Of a DNA stretch of 64,000 nt, positions 18,710 to 26,257 are shown in pieces. The stretch comes from CAYJFG01 sp051881695. GTDB taxonomy: Bacteria > Bacillota > Clostridia > Oscillospirales > Acutalibacteraceae. The notes under the pieces are model-generated. The model worked only from the letters and a program-made list of their open reading frames with translations, was not told the origin of the DNA and did no database searches. Location: positions 11,860-75,859 of the forward strand of contig JBJEQJ010000036.1 in NCBI GenBank assembly GCA_051881695.1. The letters run 5' to 3'. The position numbers were made by a program, and so were the translations under genes. Each line of letters starts with the position of its first letter. The first letter of the stretch is position 1.

Positions 18710-20485
18710 TTGACTGAAAGTAAAAATCAGCAGACAACAGAATCTACCTTTTTAAAGGGTGCAATGATACTCGGCGTAAGTATGGTCGTAGTTAAGGTTA
18801 TAGGTATGATTTATAAAATACTGCTTGCCTATGTATTTGACGGTGTGGGATATGGCATATTCAATATAGCATATGAGCTGTACAACCCGCTGTTTATGCT
18901 TGCAACGGCTGGCTTTCCCATTGCAATTTCCCGTATGGTTTCAGAAAGCGTAGCAAGAGGCAGATACAGAGATGCCAGAAGAATACATAAAATATCTATA
19001 CCTATTTTTGTTCTGGCAGGAATTACCTGTTTTACCCTGATGATACTGCTTGCAAATATATATGTTCAAATTGTAGGTGCAACAGAAGCAAGGCTTGCAA
19101 TATACGCCTTGGCGCCCACCATTTTCTTCGGCTGCTTAGTTTCCATTTACAGGGGATATTACGAGGGCATGAGAAATATGATGCCGACCGCAATTTCCGA
19201 AATTATAGAAGCAAGCAGTAAGCTGCTTCTCGGTTTGGCGCTTGCTTACTTTGTAAATTATATAGGTACTCAGGAGTATTTAACAAACGGGACTCTTTTC
19301 GGCAATATTCCGGCTGATAAAAACGCCTTTGCAACGGAAATTATGTCGTATACCGTTGCAGCGGCAATTATCGGAATAGCGTTGGGGTCATTCCTTGCAT
19401 TTCTTTTCTTGTTTTTAAGGCACAGAATAAAGGGAGATTCCATAACAAGAGAACAGCTAAAATATGCTCCGCCTTCAAGATCTGCCGCTTCGCTGAGAAA
19501 ACAGCTTATAAAAACAGCTATTCCAATAGGTTTGGGAGCTATTATTATGAGCTCGTCTGGAACAATAGACTCTATTTTTGTTCAAAGAAGAATTATAGAT
19601 ATAATGAATTCCGACCCGTATACTTTACAATCTATATATAGCTTTGTAAATCCCGAATATTTCGTTATGAACCAAAACGGTGAGTATCAAATTCAGACTT
19701 TCCTTTACGGCGCATACGGCTATGCTTCAACACTTATGATGATAGTAACGGCTGTAACACAGGTGTTTGGCACAAGCGCATTGCCCACAATTACTGCGGC
19801 ATGGACATCTAAACAGCCCAGAAGAATAAAATCAAGCATAGAAACAGTGCTCAGAACAACCACGCTGTTTACGCTCCCGGCAGGGATAGGAATGTGTCTG
19901 CTTGCAGAGCCTATCATCAACCTTATTTACGGAAGCCCGGCAAGGGCGGCAGAGGTTCAGGTGGCTTCATCTATCTTGCAGATAATGGGCATATCGGTTA
20001 TTTTTATTGCAACAAGCACGCCTATTTGCAGTATGCTTCAGGCAGTCGGCAGAGTTGACTTGCCGCTGAAACTTCTTACAGTAGGTATGATTATTAAAAT
20101 TATTTTAAACTATACACTTGTCGGAATTCCTCAAATTAACATTCAGGGCGCCACAGTAGGTTCCTTCGTCGGTTATATGTTTATTACCGTTTCGGGTCTT
20201 TATCTGCTTTGTAAAGAAACAAAGATAGTTCCAAACTTTGTTTCAATTTTTATAAAGCCGCTTATAGGAGCAATTATCTGTGCTGTTGCTGCGCTTTGCT
20301 CATATAATCTTTTACAAATGGCAATTAATGCAAAGATTGCAACGATTGTTTCAATACTTATTGCGGCAATAGTTTATATTACCGTTTTGCTGCTGATAAG
20401 GGGAATTACAAAAAGTGATATATTAATGCTTCCTAAAGGAAATAAAATTGCAAAAGTACTTGAAAAACACAAATTAATAAGGTAG
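18710..20485 (+). CDS. Polysaccharide biosynthesis/MATE-like flippase (SpoVB/YabM family)
   Basis: The 591-residue membrane protein belongs to the MOP flippase superfamily that contains MurJ, SpoVB and YabM. These move lipid-linked precursors across the membrane. About 14 hydrophobic segments can be seen. The family-typical start has KGAMILGVSMVVVKVIGMIYK and GYGIFNIAYELYN. I place the start at TTG 18710 because AAGGGCGG at 18695-18702 is well spaced for it; a TTG seven codons upstream is the alternative. It is followed by mazG, hup, rqcP, yabP and yabQ, the same order as yabM onwards in Bacillus, so a role in cell wall or spore cortex synthesis is likely. Confidence 0.85.
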   Translation: MTESKNQQTTESTFLKGAMILGVSMVVVKVIGMIYKILLAYVFDGVGYGIFNIAYELYNPLFMLATAGFPIAISRMVSESVARGRYRDARRIHKISIPIFVLAGITCFTLMILLANIYVQIVGATEARLAIYALAPTIFFGCLVSIYRGYYEGMRNMMPTAISEIIEASSKLLLGLALAYFVNYIGTQEYLTNGTLFGNIPADKNAFATEIMSYTVAAAIIGIALGSFLAFLFLFLRHRIKGDSITREQLKYAPPSRSAASLRKQLIKTAIPIGLGAIIMSSSGTIDSIFVQRRIIDIMNSDPYTLQSIYSFVNPEYFVMNQNGEYQIQTFLYGAYGYASTLMMIVTAVTQVFGTSALPTITAAWTSKQPRRIKSSIETVLRTTTLFTLPAGIGMCLLAEPIINLIYGSPARAAEVQVASSILQIMGISVIFIATSTPICSMLQAVGRVDLPLKLLTVGMIIKIILNYTLVGIPQINIQGATVGSFVGYMFITVSGLYLLCKETKIVPNFVSIFIKPLIGAIICAVAALCSYNLLQMAINAKIATIVSILIAAIVYITVLLLIRGITKSDILMLPKGNKIAKVLEKHKLIR

Positions 20486-20535
20486 AATATTAATTACCGT
20501 ATTTTGCATTGAATTTCGTCTAAAATAGCAGTGGA

Positions 20536-21342
20536 GTGATAATTCTGGAGTTTAAAATTAAAGAAAGCTACAAATTTGACGATTTAGTTGCTATTATGAA
20601 ATTATTAAGAGCTCCCGGCGGCTGTCCGTGGGACAGAGAGCAGACTCATAAATCTATCAGGCAAAACTTTATAGAAGAAACATATGAGGTTATTGAGGCA
20701 ATAGATACCGACGATAAAGAGCTTTTAAAGGAAGAGCTTGGCGATGTTTTGCTCCAGGTTGTTTTTCACGCAGAGCTTGAAAGCGAAAAGGGAGAGTTTA
20801 ATATTGATGATGTTGCTGACGGTATTTGTAAAAAGCTGATTATTAGGCATCCTCATGTGTTCGCAGACGTTAAAGCGGATACAGCGCAGAAGGTGCTTAG
20901 CAACTGGGATAAAATAAAAATGCAGACAAAATCCCAAACTACTCAAACGCAGGCAATGGAAAGTGTTTCAAGGGCTTTGCCGGCGCTTATGAGAAGTACA
21001 AAAATTCAGCAAAAGGCTTCAAAGATCGGCTTTGACTGGGACAACGCAGACGGAGCTTTTTCTAAGGTAGAGGAGGAGCTTTCTGAGCTTAAACAGGCTA
21101 ATAGGCTTAACGATGCCGATGCGTGCGAGGAAGAGCTTGGCGATTTATTATTTTCAGTGGTAAATGTTTCGCGTTTTGTCGGAGCAGATGCAGAAAAATC
21201 TCTGTACAGAGCTTGCGATAAGTTCATTAACAGGTTTTCTGTGCTTGAAAGGCTTGCAGATGAACGTGGAATAGATATAAAACAGGCAACCTTAACACAG
21301 CTTGATTCTTTATGGGATGAAGCTAAGGAATGTCAAAATTAA
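20536..21342 (+). CDS. mazG: Nucleoside triphosphate pyrophosphohydrolase MazG
   Basis: MazG hydrolyses NTPs and dNTPs to monophosphates and acts as a house-cleaning enzyme. The 268-residue product has two MazG repeats. The first contains LRAPGGCPWDREQTH near residue 24, EETYEVIEAI and EELGDVLLQV. The second contains IGFDWDNA and EEELGDLLFSVVN near residue 195. The exact start is uncertain: GTG 20536 is the conventional choice, but GGAG at 20533-20536 is better spaced for a CTG at 20545. It corresponds to yabN in the Bacillus block, although the N-terminal SAM methylase domain of YabN is absent. Confidence 0.92.
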   Translation: MIILEFKIKESYKFDDLVAIMKLLRAPGGCPWDREQTHKSIRQNFIEETYEVIEAIDTDDKELLKEELGDVLLQVVFHAELESEKGEFNIDDVADGICKKLIIRHPHVFADVKADTAQKVLSNWDKIKMQTKSQTTQTQAMESVSRALPALMRSTKIQQKASKIGFDWDNADGAFSKVEEELSELKQANRLNDADACEEELGDLLFSVVNVSRFVGADAEKSLYRACDKFINRFSVLERLADERGIDIKQATLTQLDSLWDEAKECQN

Positions 21343-21367
21343 CAATATATTTTCGGAGGACTTTTTT

Positions 21368-21646
21368 ATGAACAAGACAGAATTAGTAGCAGCAGTTGCA
21401 GAAAAAAGCGAATTATCAAAAAAGGACGCAGAAAAAGCAGTAACAGCAGTTCTCGACACAATCGTTGAAAGCGTTGCAAATGCAGAGAAGGTACAGATTG
21501 TAGGCTTCGGTACATTTGAGCAGCGCCAGCGTAACGAAAGAACAGGCTGCGACCCGCGCACAAAGACACAAATTGTTATCCCTGCTTCAAAGGTTCCTGC
21601 TTTCAAGGCAGGCAAGGCTTTTAAAGAAGCTGTAGATAAGAAATAA
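21368..21646 (+). CDS. hup: DNA-binding protein HU
   Basis: HU is the small dimeric nucleoid protein. The 92-residue product shows the helical start NKTELVAAVAEKS, the signature VQIVGFGTFEQRQRNERTG near residue 43, and the C-terminal KVPAFKAGKAFKEAV. I chose ATG 21368 because CGGAGGA at 21354-21360 precedes it. The frame is open upstream only across the end of mazG. A strong terminator follows immediately. Confidence 0.97.
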   Translation: MNKTELVAAVAEKSELSKKDAEKAVTAVLDTIVESVANAEKVQIVGFGTFEQRQRNERTGCDPRTKTQIVIPASKVPAFKAGKAFKEAVDKK

Positions 21647-21672
21647 TTAAATAGCGTTAGCTGATTGAATTC

Positions 21673-21702
21673 GCTGTTCCGTATTGCGCGGAACAGCCTT
21701 TT
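21673..21702 (+). terminator. Intrinsic terminator after hup
   Basis: Arms GCTGTTCCG and CGGAACAGC form a 9-bp stem with a 7-base loop, followed by CTTTTCATTTTT. Confidence 0.9.
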
Positions 21703-21776
21703 CATTTTTCGGTTTGTGAAACGGCACTTTTATTGTGCTCTTTCTAAACCTGCAATAAATACGAGGAGAAATAATA

Positions 21777-22019
21777 ATGAGACTTGACAAATACTTAAAA
21801 GTATCAAGAATAATTAAACGACGCACCATTGCAAACGAAGCCTGCGACGCAGACAGAGTTCTGGTAAACGGTAAGCCTGCGCGCGCATCTTATGCTGTAA
21901 AGCAGGGCGATATAATAGAAATACAAATGGGAGCAAAGCCCTTTAAAGCAGAGGTGTTGTCTGTTTCAGAATACGCAAAAAAAGAGGATGCCTCATCAAT
22001 GTATAAAATTATAGAATAA
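21777..22019 (+). CDS. rqcP: S4-domain RNA-binding protein RqcP/YabO
   Basis: RqcP is an Hsp15-like S4 protein that works with RqcH in alanine tailing of stalled nascent chains on the 50S ribosomal subunit. The 80-residue product is essentially one S4 domain, starting MRLDKYLKVSRIIKRR and continuing with VLVNGKPARASYAVKQGD. ATG 21777 follows GAGGAGA at 21763-21769. The position before yabP, yabQ and divIC matches yabO in Bacillus. Confidence 0.92.
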   Translation: MRLDKYLKVSRIIKRRTIANEACDADRVLVNGKPARASYAVKQGDIIEIQMGAKPFKAEVLSVSEYAKKEDASSMYKIIE

Positions 22020-22025
22020 TTCGGG

Positions 22026-22076
22026 TAATAATCAAATCCTCCTATACATAAAATTAATAAGATAAATTTAGGAGGA
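22026..22076 (+). promoter_or_regulatory. SigE-like promoter inside a Shine-Dalgarno-sequestering stem before yabP
   Basis: TCCTCCTA (22037-22044) is exactly complementary to TAGGAGGA (22069-22076), which contains the yabP ribosome-binding site. Transcripts reading through from rqcP could therefore hide the site in an 8-bp stem. Between the arms lies CATAAAAT (22047-22054). Fourteen bases upstream of it is TAATAAT (22026-22032), which resembles the SigE consensus. A transcript started there would lack the left arm. The palindrome is seen directly; the promoter and mechanism are inferred. Confidence 0.45.
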
Positions 22077-22081
22077 AGAAT

Positions 22082-22363
22082 ATGGCAGACGAAAAATTCA
22101 GACAAAAGGCACCGCACAGCATAGTGCTTGAAAACAGACACGCATTGTCACTGTCAGGTGTAAGCGACGTCGGAAGCTTTGACGAGCAGACAGTCGTAGT
22201 TTTTACAGATTTCGGAGAGCTTCATATTAAAGGCGTCGGGCTTCACATTAGCAGATTAAGCCTTGACAGCGGAGAAGTATCCATAGACGGCGAAATAAAT
22301 TCTCTTATATATACCGAAAACCAAGCGTCGGGCGGCGGCTTGTTTTCAAAATTATTTAAGTAG
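22082..22363 (+). CDS. yabP: Sporulation protein YabP
   Basis: YabP is a small sporulation protein that in Bacillus is made in the mother cell under SigE and is needed for normal spore development together with YabQ. The 93-residue product has the family core ENRHALSLSGVSDVGSFDE and VFTDFGELHIKG. ATG 22082 has the strong site AGGAGG at 22070-22075, which can be sequestered by upstream sequence. No membrane segment is seen. yabQ begins 11 bases after the stop. Confidence 0.92.
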   Translation: MADEKFRQKAPHSIVLENRHALSLSGVSDVGSFDEQTVVVFTDFGELHIKGVGLHISRLSLDSGEVSIDGEINSLIYTENQASGGGLFSKLFK

Positions 22364-22374
22364 GGTGCTTTAAG

Positions 22375-22827
22375 TTGGAGATAGCTCAGTTTTCCCAAAT
22401 TCAGGTTTTTTTATTTGCTGTCATATTTGGACTGCTTCTCGGTGTATTATATGACCTTTTTCGCTTTTTGCGTATTTTGGGACTAAACGGAAAAATACAC
22501 ATTTTAATTCTTGATGTATTGTTTCTTTCGCTGTGTGCGTGTGCTTCCTTTATATTTGCCGTGGCTTTTAACGAGGGAGAAATAAGAGGCTTTACTCTGC
22601 TTGCACATCTTTGCGGTATTTTATTGTACCGCTTTTCCGTAGGAATCCTTACCGGAAAGCTTTTTGTATTGCTGTCCCTTTTTTTAAAACGTATTTTTCA
22701 ACTGTTCATAAAGGGGTACTGTTTGTTTGTGGGTATTCTTTACAGCCTTGGACAGATTGTATTAAAGAAATTTTCTATTAAAAAGAAAAAAATAAGTAAA
22801 ACTTCTTGCAAGATAAAACATTTATAG
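22375..22827 (+). CDS. yabQ: Spore cortex biosynthesis protein YabQ
   Basis: YabQ is a membrane protein required for spore cortex formation. The 150-residue product begins with a hydrophobic segment containing FGLLLGVLYDLFRFLR, the family's recognisable motif. Further hydrophobic segments lie near residues 35-55, 65-80 and 95-115, and the C-terminus is strongly basic. The start codon is TTG 22375 with GGGTG at 22363-22367. It forms a two-gene unit with yabP. Confidence 0.88.
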   Translation: MEIAQFSQIQVFLFAVIFGLLLGVLYDLFRFLRILGLNGKIHILILDVLFLSLCACASFIFAVAFNEGEIRGFTLLAHLCGILLYRFSVGILTGKLFVLLSLFLKRIFQLFIKGYCLFVGILYSLGQIVLKKFSIKKKKISKTSCKIKHL

Positions 22828-22835
22828 TGTATAAT
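22806..22835 (+). promoter_or_regulatory. SigA-type promoter for divIC
   Basis: TTGCAA at 22806-22811 and TATAAT at 22830-22835 are separated by 18 bp. The promoter overlaps the end of yabQ and lets the vegetative divIC gene be expressed independently of the sporulation genes before it. Confidence 0.7.
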
Positions 22836-22877
22836 AGTGAAAAGTATAGTTTTTATCCGGAATAAAAGGAAAAAGGA

Positions 22878-23255
22878 ATGACTAAGCTTATGGCAGACAA
22901 AATAAACTTAACTTCAAATCCGGAAATTTTAAAAGAAGTTAATCTTGAACCGACAAAGCTTGAAAAAAGCAAAAAAAACAAAAAAAGAAATATAGTTCTA
23001 TATGTTGTGCTGTCACTGTTTACTGTCTATGCAATAGTAACCTTGGTTAATCAGCAGCTTCAAATCAATCAGGCTAAGGATACTTTAAACGATCTTCAAA
23101 GCAAAATTGACATTGTAGAGCTTAATAACGAGGAGATAAAAAAGGTGTATAATTCCGATGAAAAGGAAAGTGCGGAATACATTGAGAAAATTGCGAGAGA
23201 ACAATTCGGTTACGCTAAAGAAGGCGAACGAATTTTTATAAATATAGCAGGATAA
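22878..23255 (+). CDS. divIC: Septum formation initiator family protein (DivIC/FtsB)
   Basis: DivIC/FtsB proteins are bitopic components of the divisome. The 125-residue product has a basic cytoplasmic N-terminus ending in KKNKKRN, one membrane helix at about residues 39-58, and an extracellular coiled coil. The end is typical of the family (YIEKIAREQFGYAKEGERIF). ATG 22878 follows AAAAAGGA; a second ATG four codons later is possible. It sits between yabQ and the S1 gene exactly as in Bacillus. Confidence 0.9.
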   Translation: MTKLMADKINLTSNPEILKEVNLEPTKLEKSKKNKKRNIVLYVVLSLFTVYAIVTLVNQQLQINQAKDTLNDLQSKIDIVELNNEEIKKVYNSDEKESAEYIEKIAREQFGYAKEGERIFINIAG

Positions 23256-23293
23256 ATTATTTTTGCATATTTTGAGGGGGAAATTATTTTTTT

Positions 23294-23740
23294 ATGCAGC
23301 TTGAAGTCGGAAGTATTTTAGAGGGAAAAGTAACAGGAATTACAAATTTCGGAGCATTTGTAGAGCTTTCCGAGGGAGTAACAGGAATGGTACATATTTC
23401 TGAGGTTGCTCCTACATATGTAAGCCAGATTAAAGACCATTTAACTATCGGTCAAGAGGTAAAGGTAAAGGTGCTTTCTGTAAGCGAAGACGGAAAAATC
23501 AGTCTTTCGATAAAAAAAGCTATGCAAAAGCCTAAGCAATTTAACAAACAAGACAGGCGTAAACCGAATACTCCGCCTCCTGCAACAGCAGGTCCGGGAA
23601 GCTTTGAGTGGCACAGCAAAAGGTCAGAGCCGTCCAGCTTTGAGGATATGATGAACCAGTTTAAGCAGTCGAGTGATGAAAAAATATCTGCGTTAAAACG
23701 AGGAGAGCCGTCACCAAGGCGCCGCAAACCGCAAAAGTAA
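23294..23740 (+). CDS. S1 RNA-binding domain protein (YabR-like)
   Basis: The 148-residue product has one S1 domain at residues 1-74, with GKVTGITNFGAFVEL and GMVHISEVA. A Pro- and Lys/Arg-rich, probably unstructured tail follows, ending in PSPRRRKPQK. Such proteins resemble YabR and general stress protein 13 and bind RNA or ribosomes. ATG 23294 follows the strong site GAGGGGG about 15-21 bases upstream. The synteny with divIC supports a YabR identity, but the molecular role is not known in detail. Confidence 0.88.
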   Translation: MQLEVGSILEGKVTGITNFGAFVELSEGVTGMVHISEVAPTYVSQIKDHLTIGQEVKVKVLSVSEDGKISLSIKKAMQKPKQFNKQDRRKPNTPPPATAGPGSFEWHSKRSEPSSFEDMMNQFKQSSDEKISALKRGEPSPRRRKPQK

Positions 23741-23788
23741 AAATTCCTAAAAATATTTCAATACCCCCTTTTCTTTTTATATATATTA

Positions 23789-23797
23789 TGGTATAAT
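23789..23797 (+). promoter_or_regulatory. Extended -10 promoter for hpf
   Basis: TG at 23789-23790, one base, then TATAAT at 23792-23797 forms an extended -10. The -35 region is T-rich without a good TTGACA match. Transcription would begin about 50 bp upstream of hpf. Confidence 0.55.
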
Positions 23798-23853
23798 ATA
23801 TACAAGATAAGGAAAGTGAATTTCTTTATCAACCAGAAAGGGAGGATAAAAGT

Positions 23854-24390
23854 ATGACGATTACCTACACAGCAAGGAAAGTGAATTTAAGAGATAACTT
23901 TAAGGAACGTGCAGAAAAAAAGCTTGGCAAGTTTCAGCGCATTTTCAATGATGATGCCGTTGCAAATGTTACTGTTACTCTTGAAAAAAACAGGCAGACA
24001 GTGGAGGTTACTATAAAGGATGACGGTATGGTGTACCGTGCAGAGAGCACCTGCGCCGAAATGAACGACGCATTAGACAAGGTTGTAGATGTTCTCGGCA
24101 GGCAAATCCGCAAAAACAAGGCAAAGCTTGAAAAAAGACTTAGAAGCGGCTTTATAGCAGAAGAAATTATCCCTGATGAAGACCCCGTAGAAGAGGACGC
24201 TCCCGTTTATGAGGTTTGCAGAACAAAGACGGTTCCGCTAAAGCCTATGCTTGTTGATGAAGCGATACTCAGGATGAATATGGTAAACCATAAGTTTTTT
24301 ATGTTCCTGAATGCAGACACTAATGAAATAAATGTTGTATATTGCAGAGATGACGGAGCGTACGGACTTTTACAGCCGGATATTATCTAA
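23854..24390 (+). CDS. hpf: Ribosome hibernation-promoting factor, long form
   Basis: Long HPF dimerises 70S ribosomes into inactive 100S particles in stationary phase. The 178-residue length marks the long form. Residues 1-100 are the ribosome-binding domain (TYTARKVNLRDNFKERAEKK at the start). After a variable acidic linker at about 108-122, the C-terminal dimerisation domain contains KTVPLKPMLVDEAILRMN and FFMFLNADT. ATG 23854 has GGGAGGA at 23840-23846. Its own promoter and terminator make it a single-gene unit. Confidence 0.95.
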   Translation: MTITYTARKVNLRDNFKERAEKKLGKFQRIFNDDAVANVTVTLEKNRQTVEVTIKDDGMVYRAESTCAEMNDALDKVVDVLGRQIRKNKAKLEKRLRSGFIAEEIIPDEDPVEEDAPVYEVCRTKTVPLKPMLVDEAILRMNMVNHKFFMFLNADTNEINVVYCRDDGAYGLLQPDII

Positions 24391-24412
24391 GGCATATTAA
24401 ATAATAATTTTG

Positions 24413-24439
24413 GGCGGAGTAGTTTTTACTCCGCCTTTT
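24413..24439 (+). terminator. Intrinsic terminator after hpf
   Basis: Arms GGCGGAGTA and TACTCCGCC form a perfect 9-bp stem with the loop GTTTT, followed by TTTT. Confidence 0.9.
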
Positions 24440-24452
24440 CAGTGGATAATGC

Positions 24453-24525
24453 AGTGGGTTTAAATCAGCCGGATGCTTGCACTTGCAAGGCGGTAAAAGT
24501 TCCCATTGTCGAAGTGAGCAAGCAT
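24453..24525 (+). other. Structured leader element upstream of the RlmL-type methyltransferase
   Basis: ATGCTTGCACTT (24473-24484) pairs with AAGTGAGCAAGCAT (24512-24525) to give a 12-bp helix with a two-base bulge. GCAA (24485-24488) and TTGT (24506-24509) can extend it. CCCATT in the apical part (24502-24507) is complementary to AGTGGG upstream of the helix (24453-24458, with one G-T pair), which would create a pseudoknot, although it competes with the last pairing. The element lies between the hpf terminator and the methyltransferase start. I do not recognise it as a known riboswitch class. Confidence 0.45.
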
Positions 24526-24585
24526 AAACAATAATCATTAGATAAGTCTGTTGATTAACAACTTTTTAAAGGGAAGTAAGGTAAT

Positions 24586-25707
24586 ATGACAAAGTTTAAC
24601 TTAACTGCCTCCTGCCTTTTAGGTCTTGAGGGCATTGTCGCAGGAGAGCTAAGGCGAATGGGCGCGGAAGATGTTATGGCAGAAAACGGCAGAGTTGTTT
24701 TTAAAGGCTCGCCTCAAATGATAGCTAGGGCAAATATACGCTCTCGTTACAGCGAAAGAATATTAATTTTGCTTTCAACCTTTAAGGCATACAGCTTTGA
24801 AGAGCTTTTTCAGAACATTAAAAGCTTGCCTTGGGAGGAATTTATCGGAAAAAATGATGCGTTTCCGGTTTCCGGCAGTGCCCTCAGCTCAAAGCTTATG
24901 AGTGTTCCCGATTGCCAGAAAATTATAAAAAAGGCGGTAGTTGAGCGCCTTAAAAGCAAATATAAGATAGGCTGGTTTGAAGAAACAGGCGCTCTTTATC
25001 AAATACGTTTTTTAATACTGAAGGATAACGTAAGTGTTATGATTGATACCTCCGGCGCTCCGCTTCATAAACGCGGATACAGAGAAATTTCAACTGCCGC
25101 ACCGATAAAGGAAACGCTTGCGGCGGCTATGGCGGATTTATCCCATGTAAAAAGCAATCATACGGTTATCGACCCAATGTGCGGAAGCGGAACGCTTTTG
25201 ATTGAAGCGGCACTTAAGGCGAAAAATATATCGCCGGGAATTAACAGAAGCTTTGTTTCTGAGAGCTGGAGCTTTGTTCCTGAGTCTTTATGGAACAGTG
25301 AACGCGAGCTTGCAGAAAGCGAAGAAATAACAGAGTGTGGTTTTAAGGCGTTTGGCTTTGATATAGATGAAAACGCAATTAAAATTGCACAGAATAATGC
25401 AAAAAAAGCAGGAGTTTCCGATGTTATTGAATTTAAGCTGAGGGACGTTAAAGATTTTTTACCTGATTTTGAAAGAGGAACTGTCATCTGTAATCCGCCT
25501 TACGGAGAAAGATTGCTTGATGTTTCTGCGGCAAGAGAGATTTACAGGGTTATGGGTGAGAGGTTTATTAAAAAGCCCGGCTGGAGCTACACTGTTATTT
25601 CGCCAGATGAAGATTTTGAGAGTATTTTTGGTAGAAAGGCAGATAAACAGCGCAAGCTTTATAACGGTATGATTAAATGCAGAGTGTATATGTTCTTTAA
25701 GAATTAA
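24586..25707 (+). CDS. THUMP-domain class I SAM-dependent RNA methyltransferase (RlmL/YpsC family)
   Basis: The enzyme is predicted to methylate 23S rRNA (the N2-G2445-type activity of RlmL). The 373-residue product has an N-terminal ferredoxin-like plus THUMP region (residues 1-155) with a start NLTASCLLGLEGIVAGEL. The methyltransferase domain carries DPMCGSGTLLIEAAL near residue 196 and the catalytic NPPYGERL near residue 306. ATG 24586 follows AAAGGGAAG. It lacks the second RlmK methyltransferase half found in the long proteobacterial enzyme, as is normal in Firmicutes. Confidence 0.92.
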   Translation: MTKFNLTASCLLGLEGIVAGELRRMGAEDVMAENGRVVFKGSPQMIARANIRSRYSERILILLSTFKAYSFEELFQNIKSLPWEEFIGKNDAFPVSGSALSSKLMSVPDCQKIIKKAVVERLKSKYKIGWFEETGALYQIRFLILKDNVSVMIDTSGAPLHKRGYREISTAAPIKETLAAAMADLSHVKSNHTVIDPMCGSGTLLIEAALKAKNISPGINRSFVSESWSFVPESLWNSERELAESEEITECGFKAFGFDIDENAIKIAQNNAKKAGVSDVIEFKLRDVKDFLPDFERGTVICNPPYGERLLDVSAAREIYRVMGERFIKKPGWSYTVISPDEDFESIFGRKADKQRKLYNGMIKCRVYMFFKN

Positions 25708-25732
25708 ATGCATTGTAAATTTTGCTACGTGT

Positions 25733-25762
25733 GCGGATAATCAATTCAGGTTATCCGCTTTT
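25733..25762 (+). terminator. Intrinsic terminator after the methyltransferase
   Basis: Arms GCGGATAA and TTATCCGC form an 8-bp stem with a 10-base loop, followed by TTTTGTTT. Confidence 0.88.
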
Positions 25763-25845
25763 GTTTAACTTTGGTAATAAAATCCCTGTTTTTGCTCATA
25801 GATTGAATTAATATGTAAATAATTTATTAATAAGGAAAATTTTAC

Positions 25846-25874
25846 TTGATTTTTTACGGCATAGGGTTTAATAT
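25846..25874 (+). promoter_or_regulatory. SigA-type promoter of groESL
   Basis: TTGATT at 25846-25851 and TAATAT at 25869-25874 are 17 bp apart and lie directly upstream of the CIRCE operator, so HrcA bound there would block initiation. Confidence 0.8.
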
Positions 25875-25878
25875 ATAT

Positions 25879-25905
25879 TTAGCACTCAAAGGTGACGAGT
25901 GCTAA
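25879..25905 (+). promoter_or_regulatory. CIRCE operator (HrcA-binding site) of groESL
   Basis: TTAGCACTC, nine bases, then GAGTGCTAA is a perfect copy of the CIRCE inverted repeat. It predicts repression by HrcA and heat-shock induction. hrcA itself is not in the window. Confidence 0.97.
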
Positions 25906-25938
25906 ATATAATATAAAATTTGCTAGGAGGCAATTAAT

Positions 25939-26223
25939 ATGACAATTAAACCACTTCTTGACAGAGTTGTTTTACAAATGGAGGAGGCAGAGGAAACTAC
26001 AAAAAGCGGAATCGTGCTTACAAGCTCAGCACAGGAAAAGCCGCAGTTTGCAAAAATTGTAGCAGTAGGCCCCGGCGGAGTAGTTGACGGCAAGGAAGTT
26101 ACAATGTACGTTAAGGTTGGCGACAAAGTAATTACAAGCAAATATTCCGGCACAGAGGTTAAGCTTGACGGCGAAGATTACACAATAGTTCGTCAGGCAG
26201 ATATTCTTGCAGTAGTAGAGTAA
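25939..26223 (+). CDS. groES: Co-chaperonin GroES
   Basis: GroES is the heptameric lid of the GroEL folding chamber. The 94-residue product begins TIKPLLDRVVLQ and has the mobile-loop region EETTKSGIVL near residue 22 and KVGDKVITSKYSGTEV near residue 59. ATG 25939 follows AGGAGGCA at 25924-25931. It is the first gene of a CIRCE-controlled operon. Confidence 0.98.
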   Translation: MTIKPLLDRVVLQMEEAEETTKSGIVLTSSAQEKPQFAKIVAVGPGGVVDGKEVTMYVKVGDKVITSKYSGTEVKLDGEDYTIVRQADILAVVE

Positions 26224-26257
26224 TATATATTTATTAAGTAAACGGAGGAGATTTATT

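Noticed and set aside
24505..24513. Spo0A box (ATTGTCGAA resembles TTTGTCGAA)
   Set aside because: It lies within one arm and loop of the bulged hairpin and no promoter is placed next to it; one mismatch to a short motif is expected by chance.
24440..24585. RNase P RNA gene, since ypsC-type genes neighbour rnpB in Bacillus
   Set aside because: The region is only about 145 bases and lacks the conserved rnpB core sequences.
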